The position numbers and the translations under genes were made by a program. A stretch of 64,000 nucleotides of DNA, taken from contig NZ_FTNF01000008.1 in the NCBI RefSeq assembly GCF_900156065.1, positions 62,001-126,000 of the forward strand, written 5' to 3'. The notes under the pieces were generated by a model. The model saw only the letters and a list, made by a program, of their open reading frames with translations. It was not told where the DNA came from and ran no database searches. Origin of the DNA: Micromonospora avicenniae. GTDB taxonomy: Bacteria > Actinomycetota > Actinomycetes > Mycobacteriales > Micromonosporaceae. Positions 42,856 through 51,941 of the stretch are shown here, piece by piece (the stretch's first letter is position 1; the number at the start of each line of letters is the position of its first letter).

Positions 42856-43890
42856 ATGGAGGCACTGGCCCTACGGCTGTCGCACCTGGATGCGCACGCC
42901 GAAGGTGCGATCCGCGTTGTCATGTTTTATGACACGCTGATGCGCCGACGGGTGGATCTCCCCGCGCTGGCCCGTGCCTCGGCGAGCCTGGCCGAGTGCG
43001 TGGCCGGGATTCGGCTTCACGGCACGGGGCAGGCGACCCGCATGTCGCCTGAGGGCAGGCAAGCGACCGCCCCGCCGCCGCCCGCGTCCACAACGGTACC
43101 GATCACCCTCGATGAGGAGGAAATCGGCACCGTGTGGCTGGAACGTACCGCCGCGCCGGGTCCGCTCGACGAACTGTTGCTGGACCGGCTCGCCATCGCC
43201 GCAGCGGCGGTTGTCGAGAGATACGGTCCGGCCCGCACCACCATGGCCGACCCCGCCCTCGTAGAGCTCGCGATCAGCTCCGACAGCGACGATGCGGCAA
43301 GGAGCCGGGCGCTACGGCTCCTGGGTTTCGCCGCCGACCTGCTGGTCCGCGTCATCGCCGTACGGTCGCGGCTCTCGCTCGATCGAGTCGCCGGCTTGGT
43401 CTGCCCGGCTCGCCCGGTGAAGGTGGCGTCGCTCGCCGACGTCGGCGTCATCCTGGCCACCACCGTGCACCCGGCGCGGTTTCCGGCAGGTGTACGCGCG
43501 GGGATCGGTTCCGCGGGAAGCCCCGACCGTTCCTGGGAGGAAGCCCGCACTGCCCTCCGCTTTACCACCTCACGCAAGCCAATCGTCCACTACAGCGGCC
43601 TGGGGGCGCTGGCGCTGCTCGCACGGGTACCCCACGACGTCGCACGAGACAACGCCGACGTGGCCGCGATCGCTCGCATGGCCGATGATCCAGAAAATCT
43701 GGACACGTTGGACGTGTACTGCGCCACCGGCTCACAACGCCAGGCGGCAGACCTCCTCCACCTCCACCACAGCAGCGTCTCCCGCCGACTCGGACAGCTC
43801 GGAAAGGCCCTGGGCATCGACCTCACCGAGCCCACTGGACTGATACGGGCGAGGCTCGCCCTCACCGCATGGCGTCTACTCAACGACTGA
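42856..43890 (+). CDS. PucR/CdaR-type transcriptional regulator
   Basis: A 344-residue regulator with the C-terminal PucR helix-turn-helix: DVYCATGSQRQAADLLHLHH followed by SSVSRRLGQLGKALG. The N-terminal two thirds are a GAF-like/sensor region with a central GGDEF-like-fold stretch, as in CdaR-type proteins that respond to small metabolites. ATG 42856 begins six bases after TATTCT (42844-42849), the leaderless-promoter arrangement, and the upstream open frame (from 42745) is Arg/Ala/Pro-rich and probably not translated. It diverges from marR. No obvious target gene lies nearby apart from the convergent small monooxygenase-like gene. Confidence 0.85.
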   Translation: MEALALRLSHLDAHAEGAIRVVMFYDTLMRRRVDLPALARASASLAECVAGIRLHGTGQATRMSPEGRQATAPPPPASTTVPITLDEEEIGTVWLERTAAPGPLDELLLDRLAIAAAAVVERYGPARTTMADPALVELAISSDSDDAARSRALRLLGFAADLLVRVIAVRSRLSLDRVAGLVCPARPVKVASLADVGVILATTVHPARFPAGVRAGIGSAGSPDRSWEEARTALRFTTSRKPIVHYSGLGALALLARVPHDVARDNADVAAIARMADDPENLDTLDVYCATGSQRQAADLLHLHHSSVSRRLGQLGKALGIDLTEPTGLIRARLALTAWRLLND

Positions 43891-43923
43891 GGACGATCCG
43901 CGCGCGGCCCTCATCCATGACCC

Positions 43924-43957
43924 GGCGCCGGGTCGCGCCACCGCGCGACCCGGCGCC
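43924..43957. terminator. Bidirectional hairpin terminator
   Basis: Perfect 14-bp stem GGCGCCGGGTCGCG/CGCGACCCGGCGCC with loop CCACCG, lying between the convergent stop codons at 43890 and 44019. Confidence 0.75.
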
Positions 43958-44018
43958 ACGCGCCGTACAGACGATCACGCGGTGGCCGCGCCACCTCCAC
44001 CCGCTCCCACTAGCGCAA

Positions 44019-44339
44019 TCAAGCTGGTCGTGGCCAGAGGTCGGCGGCGACGTCGTGGTGGGTGACGCGTTCGTCCCACCGAGTCAAAGCGCGGCGGGCG
44101 TCCTCCTCGACCACGGCTTGCTCGGGATCGTCGCCGGCGAACGCGCGAACATCGTTCATGCTGCTGAAGAACGTGATCGAGGTGAACGTGACCTCGTCGC
44201 CGTCGTTGCGTCGTAGCAAGTGGGCACCGCGGAAGCCGGGAACCTGATGGAGATGCTTGGCTGCCTCGGTTTCGTAGTGGTGCTCGTACTCGTCCGCTGC
44301 TGCCGGTGAGGCCCAACCTCGCCATGTCCGTGCGATCAT
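44019..44339 (-). CDS. Antibiotic-biosynthesis-monooxygenase-like small protein
   Basis: A 106-residue protein beginning MIARTWRGWASPAAADEYEH, then GFRGAHLLRRNDGDEVTFTSITFFSSMNDVRAFAG. This is the ferredoxin-like ABM/dimeric alpha-beta barrel pattern, with the Trp/Arg start and the central strand-turn-strand seen in cofactor-free monooxygenase relatives. Most members with this exact form have no proven function. The start ATG 44339 has no clear ribosome site. It is bounded by strong hairpins on both sides, so it is probably a single-gene unit. Confidence 0.7.
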   Translation of the reverse strand: MIARTWRGWASPAAADEYEHHYETEAAKHLHQVPGFRGAHLLRRNDGDEVTFTSITFFSSMNDVRAFAGDDPEQAVVEEDARRALTRWDERVTHHDVAADLWPRPA

Positions 44340-44383
44340 TCGCTGCGCCTGACCCTCTCTTGCTCGCCGTGTTTCAGGCCCTC

Positions 44384-44417
44384 CCACACCGACCTTGCCT
44401 GGGCAAGGTCGGTGTGG
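44384..44417 (-). terminator. Strong hairpin terminator
   Basis: Perfect 15-bp stem (CCACACCGACCTTGC and its complement) with loop CTGG, 33 bases beyond the stop of the leftward serine hydrolase gene. Confidence 0.75.
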
Positions 44418-44449
44418 TCATCCCTCCCGCCGACGCCCGCACGTCTTGG

Positions 44450-45685
44450 CTACCCGCACATCGCCCGCTGGTGAAGAGCCGACAGCGCCTCGTCGATGGG
44501 ATGGGATTGCGGGTTCCCCGAAGAGTCGACCTTGTTCCACCGCGTGAGGTTCAACGCGATGGATGTCTGCCGCTCGCCGTCGGCGCGGGTCCAGGACGTG
44601 GTCAGTGCTCCCCAGGCCGTGCCGTCGTGGCCCCAGAAGGTGCTGCATCCGGCAACTGTGAGCTTGTGCAGACCGAGGCCATACTCGATCTGCTGCCCCT
44701 CGTGGCTGATGACCGGAACCGTGCGTTGCATCTGCGCCAGCGATGACCGGCTGACGATCTTGCCGCGTAGCAGCCTGTCGTAGAAGCGGTTGAGATCCTC
44801 CATCGTCGAGACCAGGCCGGCCCCGGTCATTACCCAGGACATGTTGTAGACGCTGTAGTCGCGCGGTGGGTCGATCAGGCCGAACAGTGCCTCGTACATC
44901 CGCGAGTGCGGCCCATTGACCCGTGGCCCGGCCGGAAACTCAGTGTGCCGGAGCCCGGCGCGATCGATGACGTTCCGGGTGATGTATTTCTCTGCCGTGG
45001 TGCCGGTCACCTGCTCCAGGAGTTCGCCGAGGAGCAGGTAGTTGGTGTTGGAATACACCCCCGGGGTGGCACCCGGCTCGCCGGCGGCAGGAGCTGCCAG
45101 TCCCATTTCGATCAGCTCAGTCGTGCGAAACTGCCTGAACCGGTTGTCGTCCAGGCTCTCCGGCGATATGTCCCGCAGGGATGGCCACTCCTTGAGTGAC
45201 GGGAACGCGTAGGGGAGGTACTCCGGAATACCGCTGGTGTGATTGAGCAGCATCCGAACGGTGATCTTTCTGCCGCGCTCGCCCGGCACCAGCTGCGGCA
45301 GATAGCGGCCAATCGGCGCATCGAGCTGGATCGAGCCCTTTTCGACCTGCTGCAGGATCGCGGCGGCAGTGAAGGTCTTGGTGACGCTGCCGACGCGCTG
45401 CCGCATGTCGGGCCTGACGGGACGGCCGGTCCCGACATCGGCAACGCCGGAGGCGCCGCGCCATACCTGACTGCCGTCGCGTACCTCGGCGTATACGCCC
45501 GGCATCCCCGCGCGGTGGACATTGTCCAGGGCGGATCGCAGCGTCGCAGGATCGAGGCCGGTCGACGGGGCCGTGTTGGCAGCCAGCACGGCCTCGGTCG
45601 CGTTCGATGCGGGGCCTGCCATCGCCATGCCCGCACTGATGCTCAGCACGGCGACGCTTGTTCCTGCTGTCAGTCGGATCTTCAA
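44450..45685 (-). CDS. Secreted serine hydrolase of the beta-lactamase/DD-peptidase family
   Basis: A class C beta-lactamase-fold hydrolase (Pfam Beta-lactamase), 411 residues, exported by a signal peptide (KIRLTAGTSVAVLSISAGMAMA). Active-site motifs are SVTK (Ser100 to Lys103), YSNTNY (the YxN box) and GHDG (in place of KTG). It also has the LLNHTSGIPEY segment of DD-carboxypeptidase/esterase relatives. I chose TTG 45685 because GGAAGGA is seven bases upstream and the signal peptide begins cleanly there; ATG 45709 adds eight residues and would place that site inside the gene. It may hydrolyse D-Ala-D-Ala peptides, a beta-lactam or an ester, and the motifs do not decide. Confidence 0.9.
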   Translation of the reverse strand: MKIRLTAGTSVAVLSISAGMAMAGPASNATEAVLAANTAPSTGLDPATLRSALDNVHRAGMPGVYAEVRDGSQVWRGASGVADVGTGRPVRPDMRQRVGSVTKTFTAAAILQQVEKGSIQLDAPIGRYLPQLVPGERGRKITVRMLLNHTSGIPEYLPYAFPSLKEWPSLRDISPESLDDNRFRQFRTTELIEMGLAAPAAGEPGATPGVYSNTNYLLLGELLEQVTGTTAEKYITRNVIDRAGLRHTEFPAGPRVNGPHSRMYEALFGLIDPPRDYSVYNMSWVMTGAGLVSTMEDLNRFYDRLLRGKIVSRSSLAQMQRTVPVISHEGQQIEYGLGLHKLTVAGCSTFWGHDGTAWGALTTSWTRADGERQTSIALNLTRWNKVDSSGNPQSHPIDEALSALHQRAMCG

Positions 45686-45747
45686 GACGTTCGTCCTTCC
45701 GTGTTCCATGGGTGCGACGAAGACCTTCCGTGCGCGAAACGCCGGGC

Positions 45748-46653
45748 TCAGGCGGCCATAGCGCGGCGCAGCGCCGCGCCGAGTTCGGCGATCTGCCGTT
45801 GTGACACCTCAGCGGAGAGGATCGCCTGCGATCCGTGGAAGGTGCCGGGCCATTGGTGCAGCTCGACGGATACGCCCGCCTGCAGCAGGCGCTGCGCGTA
45901 GCCGATGTTCTCGTCGCGGTTCGGATCGAACTCGGCCGTGCCGATGTAGGCGGGTGGCAGGCCGGACAGATCGACGGCCCGCGCCGGGGCGGCGTACGGC
46001 GTGGCGGGTGCGGAGCCCAGATAGTGCCGCCAGGCGGTCGCGAGCTTGTCTCGAGTCAGCCAGGGGGTGTCGGTGAAGTGCCGTGCCGACCACGTTTCCT
46101 GCCGGTCATCGAGGCTGGGCTGGTTGAGCAGCTGGAAGCGGATCGGCGGTCCCTGCTGGTCGCGCGCTCGCAGCACCACCGCGGCCGCGAGTCCTCCGCC
46201 GGAGCTGTGTCCGCCGACCGCGATCCGTTCCGGGTCGATTTCAAGGTCGGCCGCGTGCTCGGCTGTCCAGGTCAGCACGGCATAGGTGTCGTCAAGGGCG
46301 GCCGGGAAGCGATGTTCGGGAGCCAGGCGGTAGGCCACCGAGATCACCACCGCGCCGGAGGCGTCCGCGAGCCGGGATGCCCACGGGTGCTCGGTGTCCA
46401 GGTCGCCCATGACCCACCCACCGCCGTGCAGCCAGACGATGGCGCCCTGCGCGTGGTGCGGGCGATAGATCCGCACCCGCACGTCGACGTCAGCGGGCAC
46501 CGTGCAGTCCTCGATCGTCATGTCCACGGTGTCGGGTGCCGGGACCCCGGCGGCCAACTCGGCCAGGCTCTTACGGTTGGCGACCGGGTCGGTCAGATCG
46601 GCCGGGGGAAAAAGCGGAATGAATGCTTCCAGCTCAGGATCCATGACGACCAT
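45748..46653 (-). CDS. HSL-family alpha/beta-hydrolase (esterase)
   Basis: A 301-residue esterase of the hormone-sensitive-lipase group. The oxyanion-hole motif is HGGGWVMGD, the nucleophile elbow is GGHSSGGGLA (Ser in place of the more common GDSAG), the acid is in EFDPNRDEN and the histidine in WPGTFHGS. There is no signal peptide, so it acts in the cytoplasm on short acyl esters. Starts at ATG 46653 (GGTGA eight bases upstream) or ATG 46644 are both possible; longer readings are unsupported. The 62-base gap to the serine hydrolase suggests co-transcription of two hydrolases. Confidence 0.9.
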   Translation of the reverse strand: MVVMDPELEAFIPLFPPADLTDPVANRKSLAELAAGVPAPDTVDMTIEDCTVPADVDVRVRIYRPHHAQGAIVWLHGGGWVMGDLDTEHPWASRLADASGAVVISVAYRLAPEHRFPAALDDTYAVLTWTAEHAADLEIDPERIAVGGHSSGGGLAAAVVLRARDQQGPPIRFQLLNQPSLDDRQETWSARHFTDTPWLTRDKLATAWRHYLGSAPATPYAAPARAVDLSGLPPAYIGTAEFDPNRDENIGYAQRLLQAGVSVELHQWPGTFHGSQAILSAEVSQRQIAELGAALRRAMAA

Positions 46654-46726
46654 CGTCCCGGTCACCGCCGACGGGATCATCCGCCATCCGTCGGCCATCA
46701 TCCTGAGATCACGCACCGACCGTCGC

Positions 46727-46915
46727 CTACGACCGAGCCCGCGCCTCCACAACGGATCTGTCGAAGTACCGCAAGGGCGGCGTCGGGTACGGGCCTGCTG
46801 GGCGGCTGACGCCAGGACTTCCACCGGTCGTGGTGGTCGATGTCGGGAGATGTCCCTGCGGGGAACTCGTAGCATCCTCGGCGTGGGCGTCGGGAACGGG
46901 CTCAGGCTCCGGCAT
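46727..46915 (-). CDS. Small Pro/Thr-rich protein (62 aa), uncertain
   Basis: A 62-residue frame whose ATG 46915 follows AGGGAG at seven bases. The product is low in complexity at first (acidic PEPEPVPDAHAED, then Thr and Gly) and ends PPLRYFDRSVVEARARS, with an aromatic/basic tail. I recognise no family. The ribosome site and lack of overlap support it, and the composition is compatible with a small secreted or RiPP-like peptide, but no maturase is nearby. The rest of the 46654-47178 interval shows nothing I can support. Confidence 0.35.
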   Translation of the reverse strand: MPEPEPVPDAHAEDATSSPQGHLPTSTTTTGGSPGVSRPAGPYPTPPLRYFDRSVVEARARS

Positions 46916-47178
46916 CGGTATCTCCCTGGAATCGTGCGGCCTCCTGCGGGCCATCGCCAACCAGCGGACGCAGACTGCTCCGCAAGTTCGACGAACGGCG
47001 TGACGCCGGGCTCGAGGTGAGAAGTCGTCGCCAGCGGCAGCCACGGGGGTGAGCCAGCACCGCTCACAGCTCCCGGAAGGCCGCACCACCTGGAGGAGCC
47101 GCAACACGCCTGATCTGCGTCAGGACTGGGTTCGGCGCCTCGTCACCCGAAGACGCGGTCGCGGCCCGCGCTCCGGGA

Positions 47179-47215
47179 GGTGGCCGCCGGACCCGATCGA
47201 GGTCCGGCGGCCACC
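47179..47215 (-). terminator. Terminator of the subtilase gene
   Basis: Perfect 15-bp stem (GGTGGCCGCCGGACC and its complement) around a 7-base loop, seven bases beyond the stop of the leftward subtilase gene. Confidence 0.8.
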
Positions 47216-47221
47216 GTCATC

Positions 47222-50200
47222 TCACATGCGCCGGAACATCCCGTGCAGGCGGCCCTCGGACGTGGACCCGGTCAGGCAGGGCGAGGCCGGATCGAGGACG
47301 ACGTCGTACGTCGACGTCACCCCTTCGCTGACCGTCTGCCGCTTCACCTTCGGCGTCCACCCGTCCTTGGCGACTGTGACCTGGTACTTACCGGCCGGCA
47401 GCCAGTAGACGTACCGGCCCTGTGCGTCGGCGACGACGGTGTAACCCGTCTTGCCGTTCGTGCCGACGAGGTCGAACCGGAGCGTCGCGCCGACGCCCGA
47501 CACGGTCCCGTCGCAGCTCCTACCGGTGACCGTGCCCTGGATCTTGCCCCAGTCGGCAGGGGCGGCGACCCCGGCCTCGACGTCGACCGCCGGCACCGGG
47601 TACGGAGTGTCGGTCGTGAACCCGAACTCCGCCCGGTAGGTGCCGGGCTGCGTGATGCCGGTGGCGGGGGTCGCCGTCACCGTCACCGTGACCTTCTTCG
47701 AGGCGCCCGGAGCCAGGGTGAACTCGCCCGGCGTGACGTCGAGCCACGGCACGCCGCCCGCGCCACAGTCGCCGAGACCGCTCAACCGCTCGGACTCGGC
47801 GGTCACCAGGTCACTGCCGCCTCCGATCTTGTACACCCCGCACGCCATCGCTCCGCGGTAGACGGCGACCTGGGTGTTCGGCAGGTCCCGCCACGCCCTC
47901 GCGGTCGGGTCGTACGCCACGGTGCGGTTGGTGACGACGGTCGAGTTGGCGGTCATCCCACCGGCGAGGATCAGCAGCCCACCGGCGACCGCGTTCGGCG
48001 AACCCCACAGGTCGATAGGCAGGTCGGGCAGTCGCGTCCACGCGTCGGCGGCCGGGTCGTAGCCGTACGTGTTGCGGTACGGCGTCTTGTCGACCCCGCC
48101 GGCGCAGTAGATGCCGCCGCCGATCGCACCGCACGGGAGGTACGCCACGGGCACCGGGTAGTCGGCCCAGGTGCTGAACGTACGGCTGTGCGGGTCGAAG
48201 ACCACGACGCTCCTGGTGCCCGCGCAGTTGCCGTCCGGGCAGCCGCCGACGACGACGATCCGGCCGTCGACGACCGCGGTGCCGGCCGCCGCCCGCGGCG
48301 CCGGGTTGGACACGCCGACGAGCGTGCTCCAGGCGTTCGTGGCCGGGTCGAACACGTCCACCGTGGGGACCGGTGCACCGTCGGCGTTCCAGCCACCGAG
48401 GACGTAGAGCTTGCCGTCCACGACCGCCGCCGACGGCGCGCTGCGGCCTCGGGGCATCTGCGGCAGGCTGGTCCACAGGTTCGTCGCCGGGTCGTAGACC
48501 CAGGTCGAACGTTCCGTACCGGTACCGGCCCCGCCGCCCACGGAGTAGACCTTGCCGCCGATGGTCACGGCGGCGTTGTCGTAGACCTGGGCGGGAGCGT
48601 TGGCGATCCGGCTCCAGGCCAGGTCACCCGTGGCTGCCGCCGCCGCTGCCGTGGCCGCGGTGGCCTTCGCGTCGCGGCCGGCCGCGATCCCGTTCATGGC
48701 CCTGGTGACGCCGGACACCTTCCGTTCGGCCAGCGGCGCACCCTTCTGTCCGAGCACCTCGAACTGACCGGCCCGGGCCAGGGTCCCGACGGTCGCCGGG
48801 GCGCTGCCGGTGTTCTTCAGCGTCACAGTGGTGCTGCGGGTGGCGCCGTACGGCTGGTTCACCTCGATGCTCGTCTGGCTGACGGTGAGCCGACCCGCGG
48901 TGAGGGCGAAGTTCACCTTGTTCAGCCGGTCCGCGGTGACCTCGACGTCCTTCGACAGTGGCTGGTACGGCCGCTGGCTCGCCCGGAACGTGTGGGTCCC
49001 GGTGAGGGTGGAGAGGAACCAGTAGAACCCGTCGGAGATGCTCGGGTCCTCCGGCGTGGCCGCGGTCTCCGCCTGCTCGGCGGACGCGTCCGGGCTGACG
49101 ACGGTGACGCCGTCGAGCCCCTCGCCGGTGTTCGCGTCGGTGACGAAGCCGGCGACGAGGCCGGCCGGGGTCGGGGTGCAGATCCGGTCGATCAGCTCGA
49201 CGTTGTCGACCGCCCACCACCAACCGAAGCCCGCGCTGTACCGGAACCGCACCTGCACGTTGGCCTTGCCGGCGGCCGGTTCGAGCGCGACCAGCTCCTG
49301 CGTGGGCCCACGTCGCCAGTCGTCCCCGTGCCACACGTTGGTCCAGGTCTTGCCACCGTCGGTGGTGACGTCGATGTCGCCCACGTCGTCGCCGGCCGTG
49401 GCATAGAGGTCACTGTTGAAACGCAGGTACGGCGCCCGGACGTCCCTCAGGTCGAACGTGGGGGAGACCAGGTCGGTGTCCTGCCGGGCGTCCAGCCCTT
49501 GGACGAAGCTGTCGACGATCGCGAAGTTTCCGCTGCCGCCCGTCTGGTTGCCCCGGTTCCCCGGGTCGTTGAAGGTCCACCCCGGGTACTGCGTCCGGTT
49601 GACCACCGACCAGCCCTGCGGCGTGTCGGCGCCGTCGAACGTCTCCGTCCCGAACAGGGGTCCCGAGTAGCTACCGGCGTAGCCGCCGGCGGTGCAGCCG
49701 TGGTCGACCGGGACCTTGATGTTCACGGTCTTGGCCACGTCTGCCACCTGCACGGAGCGGGTGACCTTCTGGTAGCCGGGATAGTGAGCCGTCGTACCGA
49801 CGGTGTAGGTGCTGTTGGCCGGCAGGGTGAAGGAGTACCTACCGGTGATCGGGTCGGTGAAGACCGGCCCGCCTGGACGTCCCGCGACCTCGATCTTGGC
49901 GTACAGGGGCCAGCCGTGGCCGGACCCGTCGGTGACCCGCCCCGACACGGTCACCATCGACGGCGGGTCCAGCGCGAAGTTCGCGGTGACCGCGCCCGTC
50001 GCGGGAACGGTCACCGAGACACTCTTGCTTCCGTAGCCGTACGCGCCGGCTGTCACCGTGTGTTCGCCGATCGGCAGCACCAGCGTGTAGTCGCCGTCGT
50101 TGCCGGTCACCGCCTGCGTCTCACCGGAGCTGATCCGGATGCCGTCGAGCGGCTCGCCGGTGGACGAGTCGGTGACCCGGCCGGTCACCCGGCCGACCGC

Positions 50201-51658
50201 GCCGCGCGGCGCCTTCACCACCGCCTGGTACGCGTTGAGCCGTCCCTCGCCGAAGACGTTGTTGTTGGCGGCGGTGCCGCCACACTCGGTCGCGTCGACG
50301 TCGATCGCGGTCTCGTTGAGCAGCTTCTCGGTGGCGGCGAGGTCACGGCGCAGGTTCGGCGCGGCGGACCAGAGCAACGCCACGGTGCCGGAGACGTGCG
50401 GCGCGGCCATCGACGTACCGCTGATCGTCGCGTACCCGCCGCCGAACCAGCTCGAACGCACGTCCTCACCGGGCGCGGAGATGTTCGGCTTGATACCGCC
50501 GTCCACCGCCGAGCTGCCCCGGCTCGAATACTGGTACACCTCGTTGGCCGAGTTGTAACCACCCACCGCGTACGACTGCGGGTAGTCGCCCGGGGTGTTC
50601 GCCGTGTTGCAGGCCGGCCCCGAATTACCCGCCGAGAAGACCGGGAAGATGCCCGCCGCGCGCCACGCGTCGACGGTCTGCTTGTACCAGAGGTTGCCCT
50701 GGCCACCGCCCCACGAGTTGTTGACGATGTCGGGCCGCAGGTCCGGGCGGGGGTTCTGCCCGTTGCGGTCGGTCGGGGCGATGATCCACTGGCCGGCGAG
50801 GAGCAGGGAGGTGTCCGAGCACCACTCGCGCTCGCAGCCCTTGGCGGCGATCCAGGTGGCGCCTGGGGCGACACCGATCTGGTTGCCGGCGCCGCCGTCA
50901 CCGACCATGGTGCCCATGGTGTGGGTGCCGTGGCCTCCGGTGTCGCACGGCTTGAACTCCGGGCAGACGTTGGTCGGGTCGAACCAGTTGTAGTCGTGCG
51001 AGAAGGTGCCGTCGCCGTTGTTGCCCCGGTACTTGCCGACCAGGGCCGGATGGTCGTACTGGACGCCGCCGTCGATGTTGGCGACCACGATGCCCTCACC
51101 GCGGTCACCGAACTCGTCCCAGACGCGGGGCGCCTCGATGCTGGCCACGCCCCACTCGGGCGCGGCCGTGCCGGCCTTCGTCCCGACCCGCGCGGGCGTC
51201 GGCTCGACCATGCGGTACGACCGCACCGGGTCGATCCGCGCGACCTCGGGGCGGGCGGCGATCGTGTCCAGCAGGGCCTTGTCGCCGTCGACCTGCAGGG
51301 CGTTGGCGATCCAGTACGAGGTGTACCGCGCCCGCTTCTGCGTGAGGACGCCGCGCAGCCCCGCCTGGGTGCGGTCGGCGGTGCTGGTGAGCTGCTGGCG
51401 TACCTCGGCGGCGCGGGCGTCGCCGCGCAGCTTCGCCGCCGTGTCCAGCTTCGCCTGGTCCTTGAGATACACCAGGAAGCTGGTGCGGCCCTTGGCCGAC
51501 AGCTCCTTGAGAACCTGGCCGTCCACGGCGGCGCGAGCCGGCGCCGCGTTCGCGACCACCGGTTGTGCGGTCAGGCCGAGGACGATGGCCGCCGCGACGG
51601 CGACCAGGGGCCGGACGCTGAACCGGCGCCTGCCTCGACCTGTTCGTCTTTCTGACAA
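47222..51658 (-). CDS. Secreted S8 subtilase with Kelch propeller and regulatory-like domains
   Basis: A 1,478-residue exported serine protease. The order is: Arg-rich signal peptide (cut near 39); I9-type propeptide (about 57-150); S8 domain (about 165-480) with Asp196 (NIDGG), His243 (GGHGTH), oxyanion Asn345 (SAGNSGP) and Ser416 (GTSMAAP); two carboxypeptidase-regulatory-like beta domains; a MAM/immune-inhibitor-like region with WWWAVDNVEL; a further beta domain; six Kelch-like blades (about 1016-1296, repeats with GGKVYSVGG and DPATNLW); and a C-terminal beta domain. TTG 51658 is chosen because GGAGGAACG directly precedes it and the signal sequence follows; ATG 51841 would lie upstream of the promoter. 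It should digest extracellular protein. A terminator follows. Confidence 0.92.
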   Translation of the reverse strand: MSERRTGRGRRRFSVRPLVAVAAAIVLGLTAQPVVANAAPARAAVDGQVLKELSAKGRTSFLVYLKDQAKLDTAAKLRGDARAAEVRQQLTSTADRTQAGLRGVLTQKRARYTSYWIANALQVDGDKALLDTIAARPEVARIDPVRSYRMVEPTPARVGTKAGTAAPEWGVASIEAPRVWDEFGDRGEGIVVANIDGGVQYDHPALVGKYRGNNGDGTFSHDYNWFDPTNVCPEFKPCDTGGHGTHTMGTMVGDGGAGNQIGVAPGATWIAAKGCEREWCSDTSLLLAGQWIIAPTDRNGQNPRPDLRPDIVNNSWGGGQGNLWYKQTVDAWRAAGIFPVFSAGNSGPACNTANTPGDYPQSYAVGGYNSANEVYQYSSRGSSAVDGGIKPNISAPGEDVRSSWFGGGYATISGTSMAAPHVSGTVALLWSAAPNLRRDLAATEKLLNETAIDVDATECGGTAANNNVFGEGRLNAYQAVVKAPRGAVGRVTGRVTDSSTGEPLDGIRISSGETQAVTGNDGDYTLVLPIGEHTVTAGAYGYGSKSVSVTVPATGAVTANFALDPPSMVTVSGRVTDGSGHGWPLYAKIEVAGRPGGPVFTDPITGRYSFTLPANSTYTVGTTAHYPGYQKVTRSVQVADVAKTVNIKVPVDHGCTAGGYAGSYSGPLFGTETFDGADTPQGWSVVNRTQYPGWTFNDPGNRGNQTGGSGNFAIVDSFVQGLDARQDTDLVSPTFDLRDVRAPYLRFNSDLYATAGDDVGDIDVTTDGGKTWTNVWHGDDWRRGPTQELVALEPAAGKANVQVRFRYSAGFGWWWAVDNVELIDRICTPTPAGLVAGFVTDANTGEGLDGVTVVSPDASAEQAETAATPEDPSISDGFYWFLSTLTGTHTFRASQRPYQPLSKDVEVTADRLNKVNFALTAGRLTVSQTSIEVNQPYGATRSTTVTLKNTGSAPATVGTLARAGQFEVLGQKGAPLAERKVSGVTRAMNGIAAGRDAKATAATAAAAAATGDLAWSRIANAPAQVYDNAAVTIGGKVYSVGGGAGTGTERSTWVYDPATNLWTSLPQMPRGRSAPSAAVVDGKLYVLGGWNADGAPVPTVDVFDPATNAWSTLVGVSNPAPRAAAGTAVVDGRIVVVGGCPDGNCAGTRSVVVFDPHSRTFSTWADYPVPVAYLPCGAIGGGIYCAGGVDKTPYRNTYGYDPAADAWTRLPDLPIDLWGSPNAVAGGLLILAGGMTANSTVVTNRTVAYDPTARAWRDLPNTQVAVYRGAMACGVYKIGGGSDLVTAESERLSGLGDCGAGGVPWLDVTPGEFTLAPGASKKVTVTVTATPATGITQPGTYRAEFGFTTDTPYPVPAVDVEAGVAAPADWGKIQGTVTGRSCDGTVSGVGATLRFDLVGTNGKTGYTVVADAQGRYVYWLPAGKYQVTVAKDGWTPKVKRQTVSEGVTSTYDVVLDPASPCLTGSTSEGRLHGMFRRM

Positions 51659-51784
51659 CGTTCCTCCACTCCAGCGGCACCGTTCGGTTTCCGGTGCCGG
51701 CGAGCGGACTCGTGGGTCCTCCCGAGTTCGCCCGATCCGTGCGGAACGCGCCGCACCTGACGGCGCGCCGGCACGAATTTGATC

Positions 51785-51813
51785 ATTGTCCGATGAGGAC
51801 GGAGCAAGATCAA
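51785..51813 (-). promoter_or_regulatory. Candidate promoter of the subtilase gene
   Basis: On the minus strand TTGATC (51808-51813) and GACAAT (51785-51790) are exactly 17 bases apart, about 120 bases upstream of TTG 51658. Confidence 0.45.
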
Positions 51814-51941
51814 CGGACAGACTTGGGCAGAACCCGAGCAATCAGTGGGCAATTCGTGGGCATCGCGGGCGGTGGCCGGCAGGATCCTGACGCGGCCGTG
51901 GCCGGACCGCGCCGACGTGCGGGCGGGGCGCGAGACCCGGG

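Noticed and set aside
47180..51655. A 1,491-codon open frame on the plus strand
   Set aside because: It lies wholly antisense to the subtilase, is Arg/Gly/Val/Asp-rich without hydrophobic-core patterning, and arises from GC-biased third positions.
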